DNA of 33,377 nt from the NCBI GenBank assembly GCA_002292325.1, contig DBBR01000013.1:1-33377 (forward strand). Reading direction: 5' to 3'. This DNA is from Flavobacteriales bacterium UBA979. Its GTDB lineage: Bacteria > Bacteroidota > Bacteroidia > Flavobacteriales_D > Sanyastnellaceae. Of this stretch, positions 24,203-32,725 are shown piece after piece (position 1 is the stretch's first letter; each line of letters begins with the position of its first letter). Made by a program: the position numbers and the translations under genes. The notes beneath the pieces are model-generated. The model did not search any database and had not been told where the DNA came from. It was given only the letters and a program-made list of their open reading frames with translations.

Positions 24203-24982
24203 ATGGTTAAAGTGAAGGTGTTTGATTCATCGGCGGCGCGTTCGTCCAAGAGGGCGTTAGAACCTGCTCCAGAAGTGGATGCGAAAGCCTTTTATGAAGT
24301 TGTGGAATCCAGACGAAGTACGCGCATTTATGCAGACGTCTCTGTGCCTGAAGATGTGGTTCGTCGTGCGATGGATGCAGCACTCAAGTCACCCAACTCC
24401 TCCAACTTGCAGGCATGGGAAATTCACTGGGTTCGTTCTCCCGAAAAAAAGCAGCGATTGGCGGAATATTGTTTGAGTCAGCCTGCAGCCACTACCGCTC
24501 AGGAGTTGCTTGTTTTTGTGGCGCGACCTGACTTATGGCGTCGAAATAACAACCGCATGATAGCTCATCTCCGCTCGTTGCCAGGGACACCGGAGAAGGC
24601 TTTTCAGTATTTTGAAAAGATCACGAAAATTGTATACAATCAAGGACCATTTGGAATCTTCAGACCATTCAAATGGATTTGGTTTTCGATTCGAGGCTTA
24701 AGTAAACCCACACCAAGGGAACCCATTGGTTTGGGGCATATGGACATTTGGGCGCATAAAACAACCGCTCTTGCTTGTCAGACTTTTATGCTGGCAGCCC
24801 GAGCAGAGGGATTTGATTCGTGTCCCATGGAAGGACTGGATTCAAAGCGCGTCAAACGTCTGTTGGGATTGCCAAGGCGTGCGGGCATTACAATGGCGAT
24901 TTCCATGGGCAAGCGTGCCGAGGGTGGGATTTTTGGACCAAGGTTCAGGTTTCCTGCGGATGATTTTATTCACGAACACTGA
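24203..24982 (+). CDS. Nitroreductase family protein
   Basis: A 259-residue FMN-dependent oxidoreductase-like protein. The FMN-binding start motif appears as VVESRRSTRIYADVSVPEDV, then MDAALKSPNSSNLQAWEIHW; late motifs include AARAEGFDSCPMEGLDSKRV and a glycine-containing end. The middle (residues ~110-180) is longer and more basic/aromatic than in minimal nitroreductases. The physiological substrate is unknown. It follows deoA by 23 bp and precedes the TerC gene by 8 bp, so it may be transcribed with the nucleoside genes, though no metabolic link is evident. Confidence 0.88.
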   Translation: MVKVKVFDSSAARSSKRALEPAPEVDAKAFYEVVESRRSTRIYADVSVPEDVVRRAMDAALKSPNSSNLQAWEIHWVRSPEKKQRLAEYCLSQPAATTAQELLVFVARPDLWRRNNNRMIAHLRSLPGTPEKAFQYFEKITKIVYNQGPFGIFRPFKWIWFSIRGLSKPTPREPIGLGHMDIWAHKTTALACQTFMLAARAEGFDSCPMEGLDSKRVKRLLGLPRRAGITMAISMGKRAEGGIFGPRFRFPADDFIHEH

Positions 24983-24990
24983 TTTGAACA

Positions 24991-25743
24991 ATGGATTGGA
25001 TCTTGAGTCTTTTTGTTTTGGTGGCGTTAGAGGCTGTTCTGGGCATCGATAACCTGCTGTATATCGCGATTGAATCATCCCGTGTGAAACTTGCCGACCG
25101 ACGTCGCGTGCAGCGCGTGGGCATCATTGGCGCGGTTGTGATGCGCATTATTTTATTGCTGCTGCTGGTTCAACTTATTGCGGTGTTACAAGCGCCCTTT
25201 TTCTCGTTCAATTGGGAAGGAGTCATTTCGGGAGAATTCAGTGGACACAGCGTCATAGCGATGGTCGGTGGTGCATTCCTGACATATACCGCGGTCAAAG
25301 AGGTTTGGCACATGCTTGCTGGAGATTTGCATTTGGATGATTCGCTCGAGGTTTCTAAGTCGCCAAGATCCGCTATATCAGCGATCATCCTTATGAACCT
25401 TGTTTTTTCATTTGACAGTGTCCTGACCGCTGTGGCGCTGACAGACTCCATGTCAGTGATGGTCATCAGTATTTTGATAAGCGGGGCAATTATGCTCGCA
25501 TTAGCGGACCGAGTCTCGGAGTTTTTGAAAAAGAACCGTGCTTATGAAGTACTCGGTTTGTTCATTCTGTTGCTGGTCGGAATCATGTTACTCACGGAAG
25601 GTGGACATTTGGCACATCTGACCTTATTTGGGGGTGAAGTCCACGCACTCAATAAGACAACGTTCTACTTTGCAGTGACCGTATTGATTTTGATTGATTT
25701 GGTGCAGTCTCGTTACCAGAAACGTCTGGATCAATCGTCCTGA
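24991..25743 (+). CDS. TerC family integral membrane protein
   Basis: A 250-residue polytopic membrane protein with about seven hydrophobic segments. Two TerC motifs with membrane-embedded acidic residues are present: ALEAVLGIDNLLYIAI near the N-terminus and LVFSFDSVLTAVAL in the second half, related by the internal duplication of the family. LysE/TerC-superfamily proteins are linked to metal ion (notably Mn2+) export and tellurite resistance; the substrate here is inferred. The start at 24991 is 8 bp after the nitroreductase stop. It is convergent with asnB, with stops separated by one base. Confidence 0.92.
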   Translation: MDWILSLFVLVALEAVLGIDNLLYIAIESSRVKLADRRRVQRVGIIGAVVMRIILLLLLVQLIAVLQAPFFSFNWEGVISGEFSGHSVIAMVGGAFLTYTAVKEVWHMLAGDLHLDDSLEVSKSPRSAISAIILMNLVFSFDSVLTAVALTDSMSVMVISILISGAIMLALADRVSEFLKKNRAYEVLGLFILLLVGIMLLTEGGHLAHLTLFGGEVHALNKTTFYFAVTVLILIDLVQSRYQKRLDQSS

Positions 25744-25744
25744 T

Positions 25745-27433
25745 TTATTTTGCCTCTTCTTCTCCTTGAGCATTGTAGCCCTGCTCATGGACATCGGTGA
25801 CCGCCCGTCCTGACGGGTCCACTACATTCTTAAGACTTTCATTCCATTCTAGGGCTTTCTCTGTGCTGCAAGCGACCGATTTTCCACCGGGAACGGAGTT
25901 GGCAGCAGCGGCTGAAGGAAAGTGCTTTTCAAATATGGTGCGATAGAAGTATCCCTCTTTGGTAGCAGGAGGATTGATTGGAAAGCGCACAGATGCACGG
26001 TCCATTTCTTCATCGGTGACGTGCAGTTCTGCATGGTCTTTGAGACCATCGATCCAACCGTATCCGACACCGTCTGAAAATTGCTCCTTTTGTCTCCATA
26101 ATATTTCATCGGGAATCACGCCTTCAAAAGCCTCCCGAATGATGTGTTTTTCAATGCGGCCGTTTCCACCCATCTTGGCTTCTGGATCGAGCGACATGGC
26201 ATAATTCACGAAGGGTTTGTGCAAGAATGGAACGCGGGTTTCGATGCCCCAAGCCATCATGGATTTGTTGGCTCGAGAACAATCAAACTTATTCAAAGCC
26301 AATACTTTGCGTACTGTCTCTTCATGAAATTCCTTGGCATCTGGGGCCATGTGAAAATACAAATAGCCTCCAAATAATTCGTCCGCTCCTTCGCCGGATA
26401 AAACCATTTTGATGCCCATGGCTTTAATTTGTCTCGCCATGAGATACATGGGCGTGGATGCTCGGATGGTGGTGACATCATATGTTTCGATGTGTTTGAT
26501 TACATCTTCTATAGCATCCAATCCCTCTTGGATGGTGAAAGCCAATGGATGATGGATGGTACCAATGTGATCGGCCACCTTTTGTGCGGCTGCTACATCG
26601 GGACTTCCCTCCAATCCAATGCTAAAGCTGTGAACTTGTGGCCACCAAGCTGCGCTGGCATCTCCTTCATCCACGCGTTTCTTCGAATAGTTTTGAGCTA
26701 TAGCGGCAATGACCGAAGAGTCCAAGCCACCACTGATGAGCAGGCCGTATGGTACGTCTCCCATCAAATGACTTTTGACCGATTGTTCGAGGTGTGAGCG
26801 CAGCTCTTCTTTTCTGTAGGCTGTTTTTGGCACAGCGTCCCACTCCATCCAATTTTCAGCGTAATATTTCTTGGGCTTCGTTTCTCCAGATGTCCAGGTG
26901 TGGCCTGGAGGAAACTCAGAGACATCCTCACACAAGGATTCCAATCCTTTCATTTCCGATGCTACGAGTAATTTTCCATCGGCACTGTGGCCGTAATAAA
27001 GAGGAATAATTCCGATGGAGTCACGTCCAATTAACCAGGTTTCTTTTTGTTCGTCAAATAAGACAAAAGCGAACATGCCTTCGAGTTGATGAACCAATTG
27101 TTCGCCGTGCAATCGATAAAGAGCCAAAATCACTTCGCAATCGCTTCCTGTCTGGTAAGGAAATGACGCTGTTTGCTTGCGCAAAGCTTTGTGGTTGTAA
27201 ATCTCTCCATTCACAGCGAGCGCGCTTCCTGTTTCCGAATCAATCAACGGCTGTGCACCGCTCGTAACGTCTACGATGGCTAGACGCTCATGAGCTAAAA
27301 CAGCGCTCGAGTGTTGGTAAACACCAGACCAGTCTGGCCCACGGTGGCGTTGTCTTTTTGAGATTTTCAGGGCCAAAGACCGAACATCCTCATCTCCATT
27401 TGGCACATTCAAAACGGCAGTGATCGAACACAT
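25745..27433 (-). CDS. asnB: Asparagine synthetase B (glutamine-hydrolysing)
   Basis: A 562-residue cytosolic enzyme making asparagine from aspartate, glutamine and ATP. The N-terminal class II glutaminase domain starts with the nucleophile Cys2 (MCSITAVLN), with RHRGPDWSGVY, HERLAIVDV and LAVNGEIYNHKALR as glutamine-site motifs. The synthetase domain has the PP-loop LLISGGLDSSVIAAIA and later VLSGEGADELFGGYLY. Length is close to E. coli AsnB (554). The C-terminal tail (DVHEQGYNAQGEEEAK) is a short acidic end. It is divergent from the S8 peptidase gene across 108 bp and stands alone as a transcription unit. Confidence 0.97.
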   Translation of the reverse strand: MCSITAVLNVPNGDEDVRSLALKISKRQRHRGPDWSGVYQHSSAVLAHERLAIVDVTSGAQPLIDSETGSALAVNGEIYNHKALRKQTASFPYQTGSDCEVILALYRLHGEQLVHQLEGMFAFVLFDEQKETWLIGRDSIGIIPLYYGHSADGKLLVASEMKGLESLCEDVSEFPPGHTWTSGETKPKKYYAENWMEWDAVPKTAYRKEELRSHLEQSVKSHLMGDVPYGLLISGGLDSSVIAAIAQNYSKKRVDEGDASAAWWPQVHSFSIGLEGSPDVAAAQKVADHIGTIHHPLAFTIQEGLDAIEDVIKHIETYDVTTIRASTPMYLMARQIKAMGIKMVLSGEGADELFGGYLYFHMAPDAKEFHEETVRKVLALNKFDCSRANKSMMAWGIETRVPFLHKPFVNYAMSLDPEAKMGGNGRIEKHIIREAFEGVIPDEILWRQKEQFSDGVGYGWIDGLKDHAELHVTDEEMDRASVRFPINPPATKEGYFYRTIFEKHFPSAAAANSVPGGKSVACSTEKALEWNESLKNVVDPSGRAVTDVHEQGYNAQGEEEAK

Positions 27434-27511
27434 AGGTTTGTTTTTTCATTCGCATACGTCTTGATTCTGTAATAAGTTGCGGAAACCCCATGATTTATAT
27501 GGAGTTCAACT

Positions 27512-27519
27512 TAATTTTG
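27512..27519 (+). promoter_or_regulatory. Candidate -7 promoter element (TAATTTTG)
   Basis: TAATTTTG matches the Bacteroidota TAnnTTTG -7 consensus and lies 22 nt before the ATG of the S8 peptidase gene at 27542, a plausible spacing for a short leader. No good -33 TTTG box is visible at the usual distance. The identical octamer is found before the GH5 gene. Confidence 0.4.
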
Positions 27520-27541
27520 GATGAACCTGTAATTCATTCTC

Positions 27542-30400
27542 ATGCAATTCTATCGAGCCCATCTCTTTGTGGCCTCTTTGGCCCTGATCACATTAAAAAG
27601 CTACGGTCAAATATCCTCGGACGAAACACCTTACATAGAACATGAGTTGCTCGTTATGATTCAACCGGAAGTTGAGGCAGAAAAGGTGCTTGCATCGCTG
27701 AAGTCTTCTGTTGATTTTGCTGTTATGGGGATTCCATCCCCCTCTACAAAGATTTATCATTTGCATGTTCCTGGAGAAAATTGGGCGGATGCATTGGCTG
27801 TATTCGGGGCTCACAGGCATGTCAAGGCCGTGCAATTAAATCACATGGTGCAGCACCGCGAAACGGTGCCGAACGACCCGAACTTTGGTCAACAATGGCA
27901 CCATGTTGAATCCGGTGACCACGACATCGATTCAGACCTTGCTTGGGATGTGACTACGGGAGGGGTTGCAGGCAATGGCTCGCGCGTTGTTGTCGCCGTG
28001 CTGGAGGGCGGTGGCTCAAATTACAATCACGTTGACTTGATTGATAACCACTGGACCAATGCCCAAGAAATTCCGGATAACGGTATAGATGATGATGGAA
28101 ATGGATATGTGGATGATTTCAATGGTTGGAATCCGGGTAACAATACAGACAACATTGCGGGCGGAGGTCACGGCACGTCTGTCAGCGGTATGATTGGAGC
28201 GACGGGTGACAATGGATCGGGTGGAGTAGGCGTTAACTGGGATGTTGACATCATGCAGATTGACATGGCGGGTGGTTTGTCAGAGTCCAATGTTATTGCA
28301 GCGTATGAGTATCCCAAGGTCATGCGCGATGCATTCAATTCGACTGATGGCGTATCCGGTGCTTTTGTTGTTGCGACCAACGCTTCTTGGGGCATCGATC
28401 AAGCCAATCCGGCAAATTATCCTTTGTGGTGCGCGTACTACGATGAATTGGGTGCTTCGGGCATCTTGAATTGCGGGGCGACGACGAACGCAGCCTTGAA
28501 TGTTGATGCCGTCGGGGATATGCCGACGGCATGCGGATCAGATTACATGGTTTCTGTAACGGCGACCAACGATAACGACGTGAGGACCTTTAGCGGTTAC
28601 GGGGTGAATACGATTGATTTGGGGGCACCCGGAGATCAAGTTTACTTGCCGAGTGGCAGCAGCGGCTATGGAAACACGAGCGGTACATCGTTTGCGAGTC
28701 CATGCGTAGCGGGGGCCATTGCGTTGGTTTACAGCGTGCCTTGTCCTGATCTAGCAGCGCTTTCCATCGCCAACCCACAAGGTGGAGCTGATCTCGTGAG
28801 AGGCTATATTTTCAATGGTGTTGATTTGGTTTCCAATTTGTTGACCGAAGTCGCCACGGGGGGCCGACTGAACGTCGCAAACTCTGTCAACCTCGCCCTT
28901 GAGGGCTGTGGTCCTGTAGAATGCTCAATTGAGTCTTTTGAGGCAGTGGCTAGCTGCGTTTACGACATGGAAGCAGATACGGTGTTGACCATCGCGACTT
29001 TGGATGCTACATTTTCTAGCTTTTTGTGTGAAGCGGATATTCTGTGCTACAAAGATTCAGCGAGCTCGGCCTGGTCATGTGAATTGACCGAAGCGATGGG
29101 AGTTGAATTGAACAATGGATCGTCAGCGATCCTTGAAGAACTTATGCCGAATACGTCGTATGAAGTATATTTCGTAGTCGACACCTTGACGAGTGATACG
29201 CTAACATTCAGCACACCGGAATGCGGTGCCTTGGTTCCGGGATGCACTGACCCCAATGCAGACAATTTTGAAGCGGATGCTACGCTGGATGATGGCAGTT
29301 GTTCTTACCCATGTACGGAGGTTGTTTTTACTGTAATGACGGATTGTTGGCCAGAGGAAGTGAGCTGGGTCATCGCCGATGCAAATGCTCAAACTTTGGT
29401 TGAAGTCAACACGGGTGACTATTCAACGGAGGATACTGAAGAGGTTTGGAGCGGATGCTTGACACATGGTTGCCACACCTTGACTGTTTCTGACTCATAT
29501 GGAGATGGCATGTATGGAAGTCAATGGCCGGGATGTGAAATTGATGGAAACTATGTTTTGGAGACCCTTGAAGGGGCCTTGATTGTCGCGATGGATGATC
29601 CAGATTTTGGGGACTCGGTTTCTCATGAATTCTGCCTGCCTGTTGTGCCGGGCTGTACGAACGTTGCAGCTTGCAACTTCAATGTTGAAGCCAACGCCGA
29701 CGACGGATCTTGTTACAGTCCGGGTGAATCATGTGATGATGGAAACGAAGAAACCGTGCTCGATGTTTACGGAGAAGATTGCGAGTGCGCCGGCGTTCCT
29801 GCTGTTGCAGGTTGCCTGGATGAAGTGGCCTGCAACTATGAGGTGGCGGCAAATGTGGACGATGGCACGTGTTTCTATGTGGCACAAGGCAATTTGGTAG
29901 GAGCAACAACAGCCACAGACCTGACGATTGAATTCTACAGTTACGATGGAGTTGCAGAAAATGACTACGCGTGGACAGTTAACGGCGGCAGCATCATTGG
30001 CGAAGCGACAGGTACGGGGTTGCTGAGCATACAGGTATCTTGGGAGTCGACGGGCAGCGGGTTGATAACGGTCGTGGAGACCGATACGACCGGATGTTCA
30101 GGAGCCGTGGAATTGGAAGTCGACCTGCTGATCAATCATGTTCCAGAATGGGAGTTGATGGGATTCCAAGTTTATCCCAATCCTGCATCCGAATCGATCA
30201 ATGTTTCCCAGGGTTCATCCAATGCACCCCTTGCCTTTTTGGAATTGGTCAGCGTAGGAGGGAAGGTTGTTGCATCTTGGCCCATGAACGGTTTCACCAC
30301 CCAATTGGAATTGAGCGGCTTTGCAGAGGGCATGTACACATTAAAGCTTCAGACAGTTGATGGTGAAGCGGTTCAAATTCCAATGCTCATTCAGCGTTGA
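27542..30400 (+). CDS. Subtilisin-like S8 family protein, T9SS type A, with Glu at the catalytic Asp position
   Basis: A 952-residue secreted protein. A signal peptide (MQFYRAHLFVASLALITLKSYGQ) is followed by an inhibitor/propeptide-like region to ~115, then the S8 fold at ~120-455. His210 (GGGHGTSVSG), Asn in ATNASWG and Ser383 (GNTSGTSFASPCVAG) are present, but the first catalytic motif reads VVVAVLEGGGSNYNHVDL, with Glu155 where Asp is expected. The Ca-rich-looking DNGIDDDGNGYVDDFNGWN insert is typical of Bacteroidota S8 proteins. After it come three 21-residue Cys repeats (567-587, 704-724, 757-777), a module with CHTLTVSDSYGDGMYG, and a T9SS type A tail (FQVYPNPASESINV...AEGMYTLKL). It may be a slow or inactive protease, or active with Glu; the sequence alone cannot tell. 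Confidence 0.9.
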   Translation: MQFYRAHLFVASLALITLKSYGQISSDETPYIEHELLVMIQPEVEAEKVLASLKSSVDFAVMGIPSPSTKIYHLHVPGENWADALAVFGAHRHVKAVQLNHMVQHRETVPNDPNFGQQWHHVESGDHDIDSDLAWDVTTGGVAGNGSRVVVAVLEGGGSNYNHVDLIDNHWTNAQEIPDNGIDDDGNGYVDDFNGWNPGNNTDNIAGGGHGTSVSGMIGATGDNGSGGVGVNWDVDIMQIDMAGGLSESNVIAAYEYPKVMRDAFNSTDGVSGAFVVATNASWGIDQANPANYPLWCAYYDELGASGILNCGATTNAALNVDAVGDMPTACGSDYMVSVTATNDNDVRTFSGYGVNTIDLGAPGDQVYLPSGSSGYGNTSGTSFASPCVAGAIALVYSVPCPDLAALSIANPQGGADLVRGYIFNGVDLVSNLLTEVATGGRLNVANSVNLALEGCGPVECSIESFEAVASCVYDMEADTVLTIATLDATFSSFLCEADILCYKDSASSAWSCELTEAMGVELNNGSSAILEELMPNTSYEVYFVVDTLTSDTLTFSTPECGALVPGCTDPNADNFEADATLDDGSCSYPCTEVVFTVMTDCWPEEVSWVIADANAQTLVEVNTGDYSTEDTEEVWSGCLTHGCHTLTVSDSYGDGMYGSQWPGCEIDGNYVLETLEGALIVAMDDPDFGDSVSHEFCLPVVPGCTNVAACNFNVEANADDGSCYSPGESCDDGNEETVLDVYGEDCECAGVPAVAGCLDEVACNYEVAANVDDGTCFYVAQGNLVGATTATDLTIEFYSYDGVAENDYAWTVNGGSIIGEATGTGLLSIQVSWESTGSGLITVVETDTTGCSGAVELEVDLLINHVPEWELMGFQVYPNPASESINVSQGSSNAPLAFLELVSVGGKVVASWPMNGFTTQLELSGFAEGMYTLKLQTVDGEAVQIPMLIQR
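29240..29872 (+). repeat. Three 21-codon Cys-rich protein repeats (GC..DDGSC type)
   Basis: Within the S8 gene, three 63-nt units at 29240-29302, 29651-29713 and 29810-29872 encode repeats of equal length. The shared pattern is G-C-x-[DN]-x-x-A-x-N-[FY]-x3-A-x-x-D-D-G-[ST]-C; in the third unit Glu follows the Asp position. Each has two end Cys that could form a disulphide loop and an Asp-rich end. Such units are common in secreted proteins of marine Bacteroidota; their role is not established. Confidence 0.8.
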
Positions 30401-30420
30401 CCTCGGGTCTTGGCAAATTT

Positions 30421-31278
30421 TTACTCGCCTATTCGCAACCACAAGGATCCGCCATGCGGTTCAACTCCACGGGTATTGGAGTGATCCCATATGGATGCGA
30501 GTTGCGACTTAAGGTCGGGCTGTTGATCCACCCAATACGCAGGGAAGATGGTCTGGTACCTCTGTGGATTGCTCAATAACGCCATGGCTAGAACGTATTG
30601 TTCTGAATAGGCCCTGTCGCACATTTCTTGTGGGTAATCCCAAGGCAAATAGATGTCATGAATTTGCACGATAACACCTGGCTTTAGTGCAGGGAGCCAT
30701 TCAGTGAAGAAAACCGTTGCATCTGAATTAGGCAAAACGCGGTGGCTGTTATCAATAAACAAAATGTCTCCTGACTCCAAAGATTCCATGTATTCGAGAC
30801 CAACTTCTTGAAAAGGCAGGCGAAGGATGGTCTGAGATACTTGGTCAATCTCAGCCCTAGGAAACGGATCTATGCTTATGATTTCGGTATCCGTGGAATG
30901 TGAGTTTTTAGCTGCCGCCGCTACCAGAGTGGAATTGCCTGACCCGACTTCCATGTAACGCTTAGGCTTGTACTCCGCTATCATCATATACAGCGCGGCC
31001 ATGTCCAATCCCGGCAGATAGCCGTTGTTCCAAGCCGGCTTGAGCGCGTTCGTTTCCTCGTTGCGGGGTCGAATGGCTTGAAGGTGTCCTTGGTAAATGA
31101 GAATTTTGGAGACGTGGTCTTGAATCACCTCCTTTTTTGAGGTCAATTGATGCTGGATTTGAGGGATACCCTGGTCACTTTTTGGGAGAAAGCGAGGCTT
31201 GAATTTGACGGGATAATCCAAATGCACCGTCTGCCATCGTTTCGAAAAAAACCGATACAATGATTTTAATTGACTCAT
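30421..31278 (-). CDS. Class I SAM-dependent methyltransferase
   Basis: A 285-residue protein with a Rossmann-type methyltransferase core. Motif I is YMEVGSGNSTLVAAAAK, followed by EIISIDPFPRAE (acidic end of strand 2) and GDILFIDNSHRVL (post-motif region), fitting the Methyltransf_24-like group. A basic N-terminal ~100 residues precede the core. The ATG at 31278 overlaps the stop of the acyltransferase gene (ATGA), which decides the start over an ATG at 31308. It is the last gene of a four-gene overlapping run and converges on the S8 gene (20 bp gap). The acceptor substrate is unknown. Confidence 0.85.
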   Translation of the reverse strand: MSQLKSLYRFFSKRWQTVHLDYPVKFKPRFLPKSDQGIPQIQHQLTSKKEVIQDHVSKILIYQGHLQAIRPRNEETNALKPAWNNGYLPGLDMAALYMMIAEYKPKRYMEVGSGNSTLVAAAAKNSHSTDTEIISIDPFPRAEIDQVSQTILRLPFQEVGLEYMESLESGDILFIDNSHRVLPNSDATVFFTEWLPALKPGVIVQIHDIYLPWDYPQEMCDRAYSEQYVLAMALLSNPQRYQTIFPAYWVDQQPDLKSQLASIWDHSNTRGVEPHGGSLWLRIGE

Positions 31279-32036
31279 TTCTGCTCTTCTCGATTCAGCG
31301 TGTCCCATTCGGCACGAAGTTGGAGCGCCTCCTTTTCAGTCCATTCCCGGGTTGTTTCCAGCAATTTTCCACCGTCACTGTTCCGCATGGTTGGTCCATA
31401 GGATACTTTGACGTCAATGTGTCGTGAACCAAAGTGCTTCCAAGCGTGGGGCACGAATTTATTTTGTCCAACCCAGGCAATGTTAGGGTCTTTGTACTCT
31501 ATTGCAATGGGAGTAATGGGGAAGTCACCTTCGGCACTGATGTAAAACATCGAAGGGCGGTATTCCAATAAATCAGGTCCGATGTGCGTCGTCCCTTCTG
31601 GAAATATGACAATTCCAAATCCATCCCGAAGGCGATCTTTAACGGATTCTCGTGTCTGCTTTCTGCTCGATGGATCTTTTCGATTGACCCATATGGTTCC
31701 TAAAAGGGATGCTCCCCAGCCAATGATGGGCCACGATTTGCTTTCGACACGACCCACAAATACCACAGGTTGTTTGGCAGGAATCATAACGGCATCGACA
31801 TAGCTCCTGTGATTGCCCATCAGAATAGAGGGTTCATCGGGAAGTTCCCCTTTGACGGAAACCCGAATGCCCATGAGCCGGTGCACATTGCGGATGTAGT
31901 GAAGCAGCAGGCGGTGTTTTTTGTGGCGGTCCGCTCCTGCAATCAATCGGATGATAAACAAGGACACGACATAAGCGAGACTCATCAATAGAAATCCCGG
32001 AATTCGGATGCTGGAGCGTATGAATCGTGCAATCAT
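31275..32036 (-). CDS. Lysophospholipid acyltransferase family protein (PlsC-like)
   Basis: A 253-residue membrane-associated acyltransferase. The start is the ATG at 32036, which overlaps the upstream pseudouridine synthase stop (ATGA) and gives a hydrophobic N-terminal anchor (RIPGFLLMSLAYVVSLFII). The HX4D catalytic motif is GNHRSYVDAV; the glycerol-phosphate-binding motif is IVIFPEGTTH; and IWVNRKDPSSRKQ is a further conserved block. The family transfers an acyl chain to 1-acyl-glycerol-3-phosphate or related lysolipids at the inner membrane. The C-terminus is charged and probably cytosolic. The exact acceptor (LPA, ornithine or other lysolipid) cannot be assigned. Confidence 0.88.
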   Translation of the reverse strand: MIARFIRSSIRIPGFLLMSLAYVVSLFIIRLIAGADRHKKHRLLLHYIRNVHRLMGIRVSVKGELPDEPSILMGNHRSYVDAVMIPAKQPVVFVGRVESKSWPIIGWGASLLGTIWVNRKDPSSRKQTRESVKDRLRDGFGIVIFPEGTTHIGPDLLEYRPSMFYISAEGDFPITPIAIEYKDPNIAWVGQNKFVPHAWKHFGSRHIDVKVSYGPTMRNSDGGKLLETTREWTEKEALQLRAEWDTLNREEQK

Positions 32037-32725
32037 GAAGAGGGCGAAGATAGGATTATCTGACGTTCCAACCCTGCTTGGTGCACAAACGGAATTTTCA
32101 TGAATTTTCGAGAAGGCAGTTGAGCGACGTGAACGGATGCTCCAGAAAAGGGGTGAGAAAACGTGATCTCGTGTGCACACAGAAACAGCCCTTTGCCCCG
32201 GTAGATTCCCATCGCATGGCTGTATTGGTCATCCCCAACGACACCATGCCCAATTGCGTGAGTATGTTTTCGGATTTGATGGGTCCTTCCTGTTAGTGGC
32301 TTGATCGTCACCAAACTCACCGATCCAGCACCGGCTATTTGTCCAGATTTGATAAGTCGGAGGTCTGTTTGCGCAGTTTGTCCACCAAGCGGTATTCGAA
32401 TGCTCATCTTCTCAGCTGGGGTGCCGTGCAAAAGAGCCAAGTAGTGTTTTGTGACGGCTTGTCGTGCGAATGCTTCGCCTATTTTTTGAATGGCTTCGAG
32501 GTGCAACCCAAAGACGACCCAACCGCTGGTTCCAAAATCCAATCGATGGCAGGGTTCTATTTTGAGTGGTCGTTCCGATGTGTTTTTCTCGTGCAGATAT
32601 TGCGTAATTCTGCGTTTGAAAGTCGCTCCTGAATTGCCTGAGGTCAAAACGCCATGTGGTTTCCACGCCACCAGTAAATCCCGATCGAGGTAGCCGATTT
32701 GCAGTTCGTCTTGGCTACGTGTCAA
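32033..32725 (-). CDS. RluA-family RNA pseudouridine synthase
   Basis: A 230-residue enzyme that isomerises uridine to pseudouridine in RNA. The catalytic motif is [14 protein letters not shown], with the invariant Asp, and the late motif is [18 protein letters not shown]. No N-terminal S4 domain is present and the protein is short, like the single-domain RluA/RluC-like group; whether it targets rRNA or tRNA is unknown. The start is a TTG at 32725 overlapping the stop of the peptidase gene (TTGA); it is the first possible start in the frame and the following sequence is already the conserved core ([14 protein letters not shown]), so no better start exists. This makes it the only non-ATG start that seems required in the window. 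Confidence 0.87.
   Translation of the reverse strand: MTRSQDELQIGYLDRDLLVAWKPHGVLTSGNSGATFKRRITQYLHEKNTSERPLKIEPCHRLDFGTSGWVVFGLHLEAIQKIGEAFARQAVTKHYLALLHGTPAEKMSIRIPLGGQTAQTDLRLIKSGQIAGAGSVSLVTIKPLTGRTHQIRKHTHAIGHGVVGDDQYSHAMGIYRGKGLFLCAHEITFSHPFSGASVHVAQLPSRKFMKIPFVHQAGLERQIILSSPSS

Noticed and set aside
30395..30426. Short inverted repeat (GACC-TCG-GGTC) followed by a T-run between the S8 and methyltransferase genes
   Set aside because: The stem is only four base pairs and the T-run is separated from it by eight bases, so it is too weak to call a terminator.
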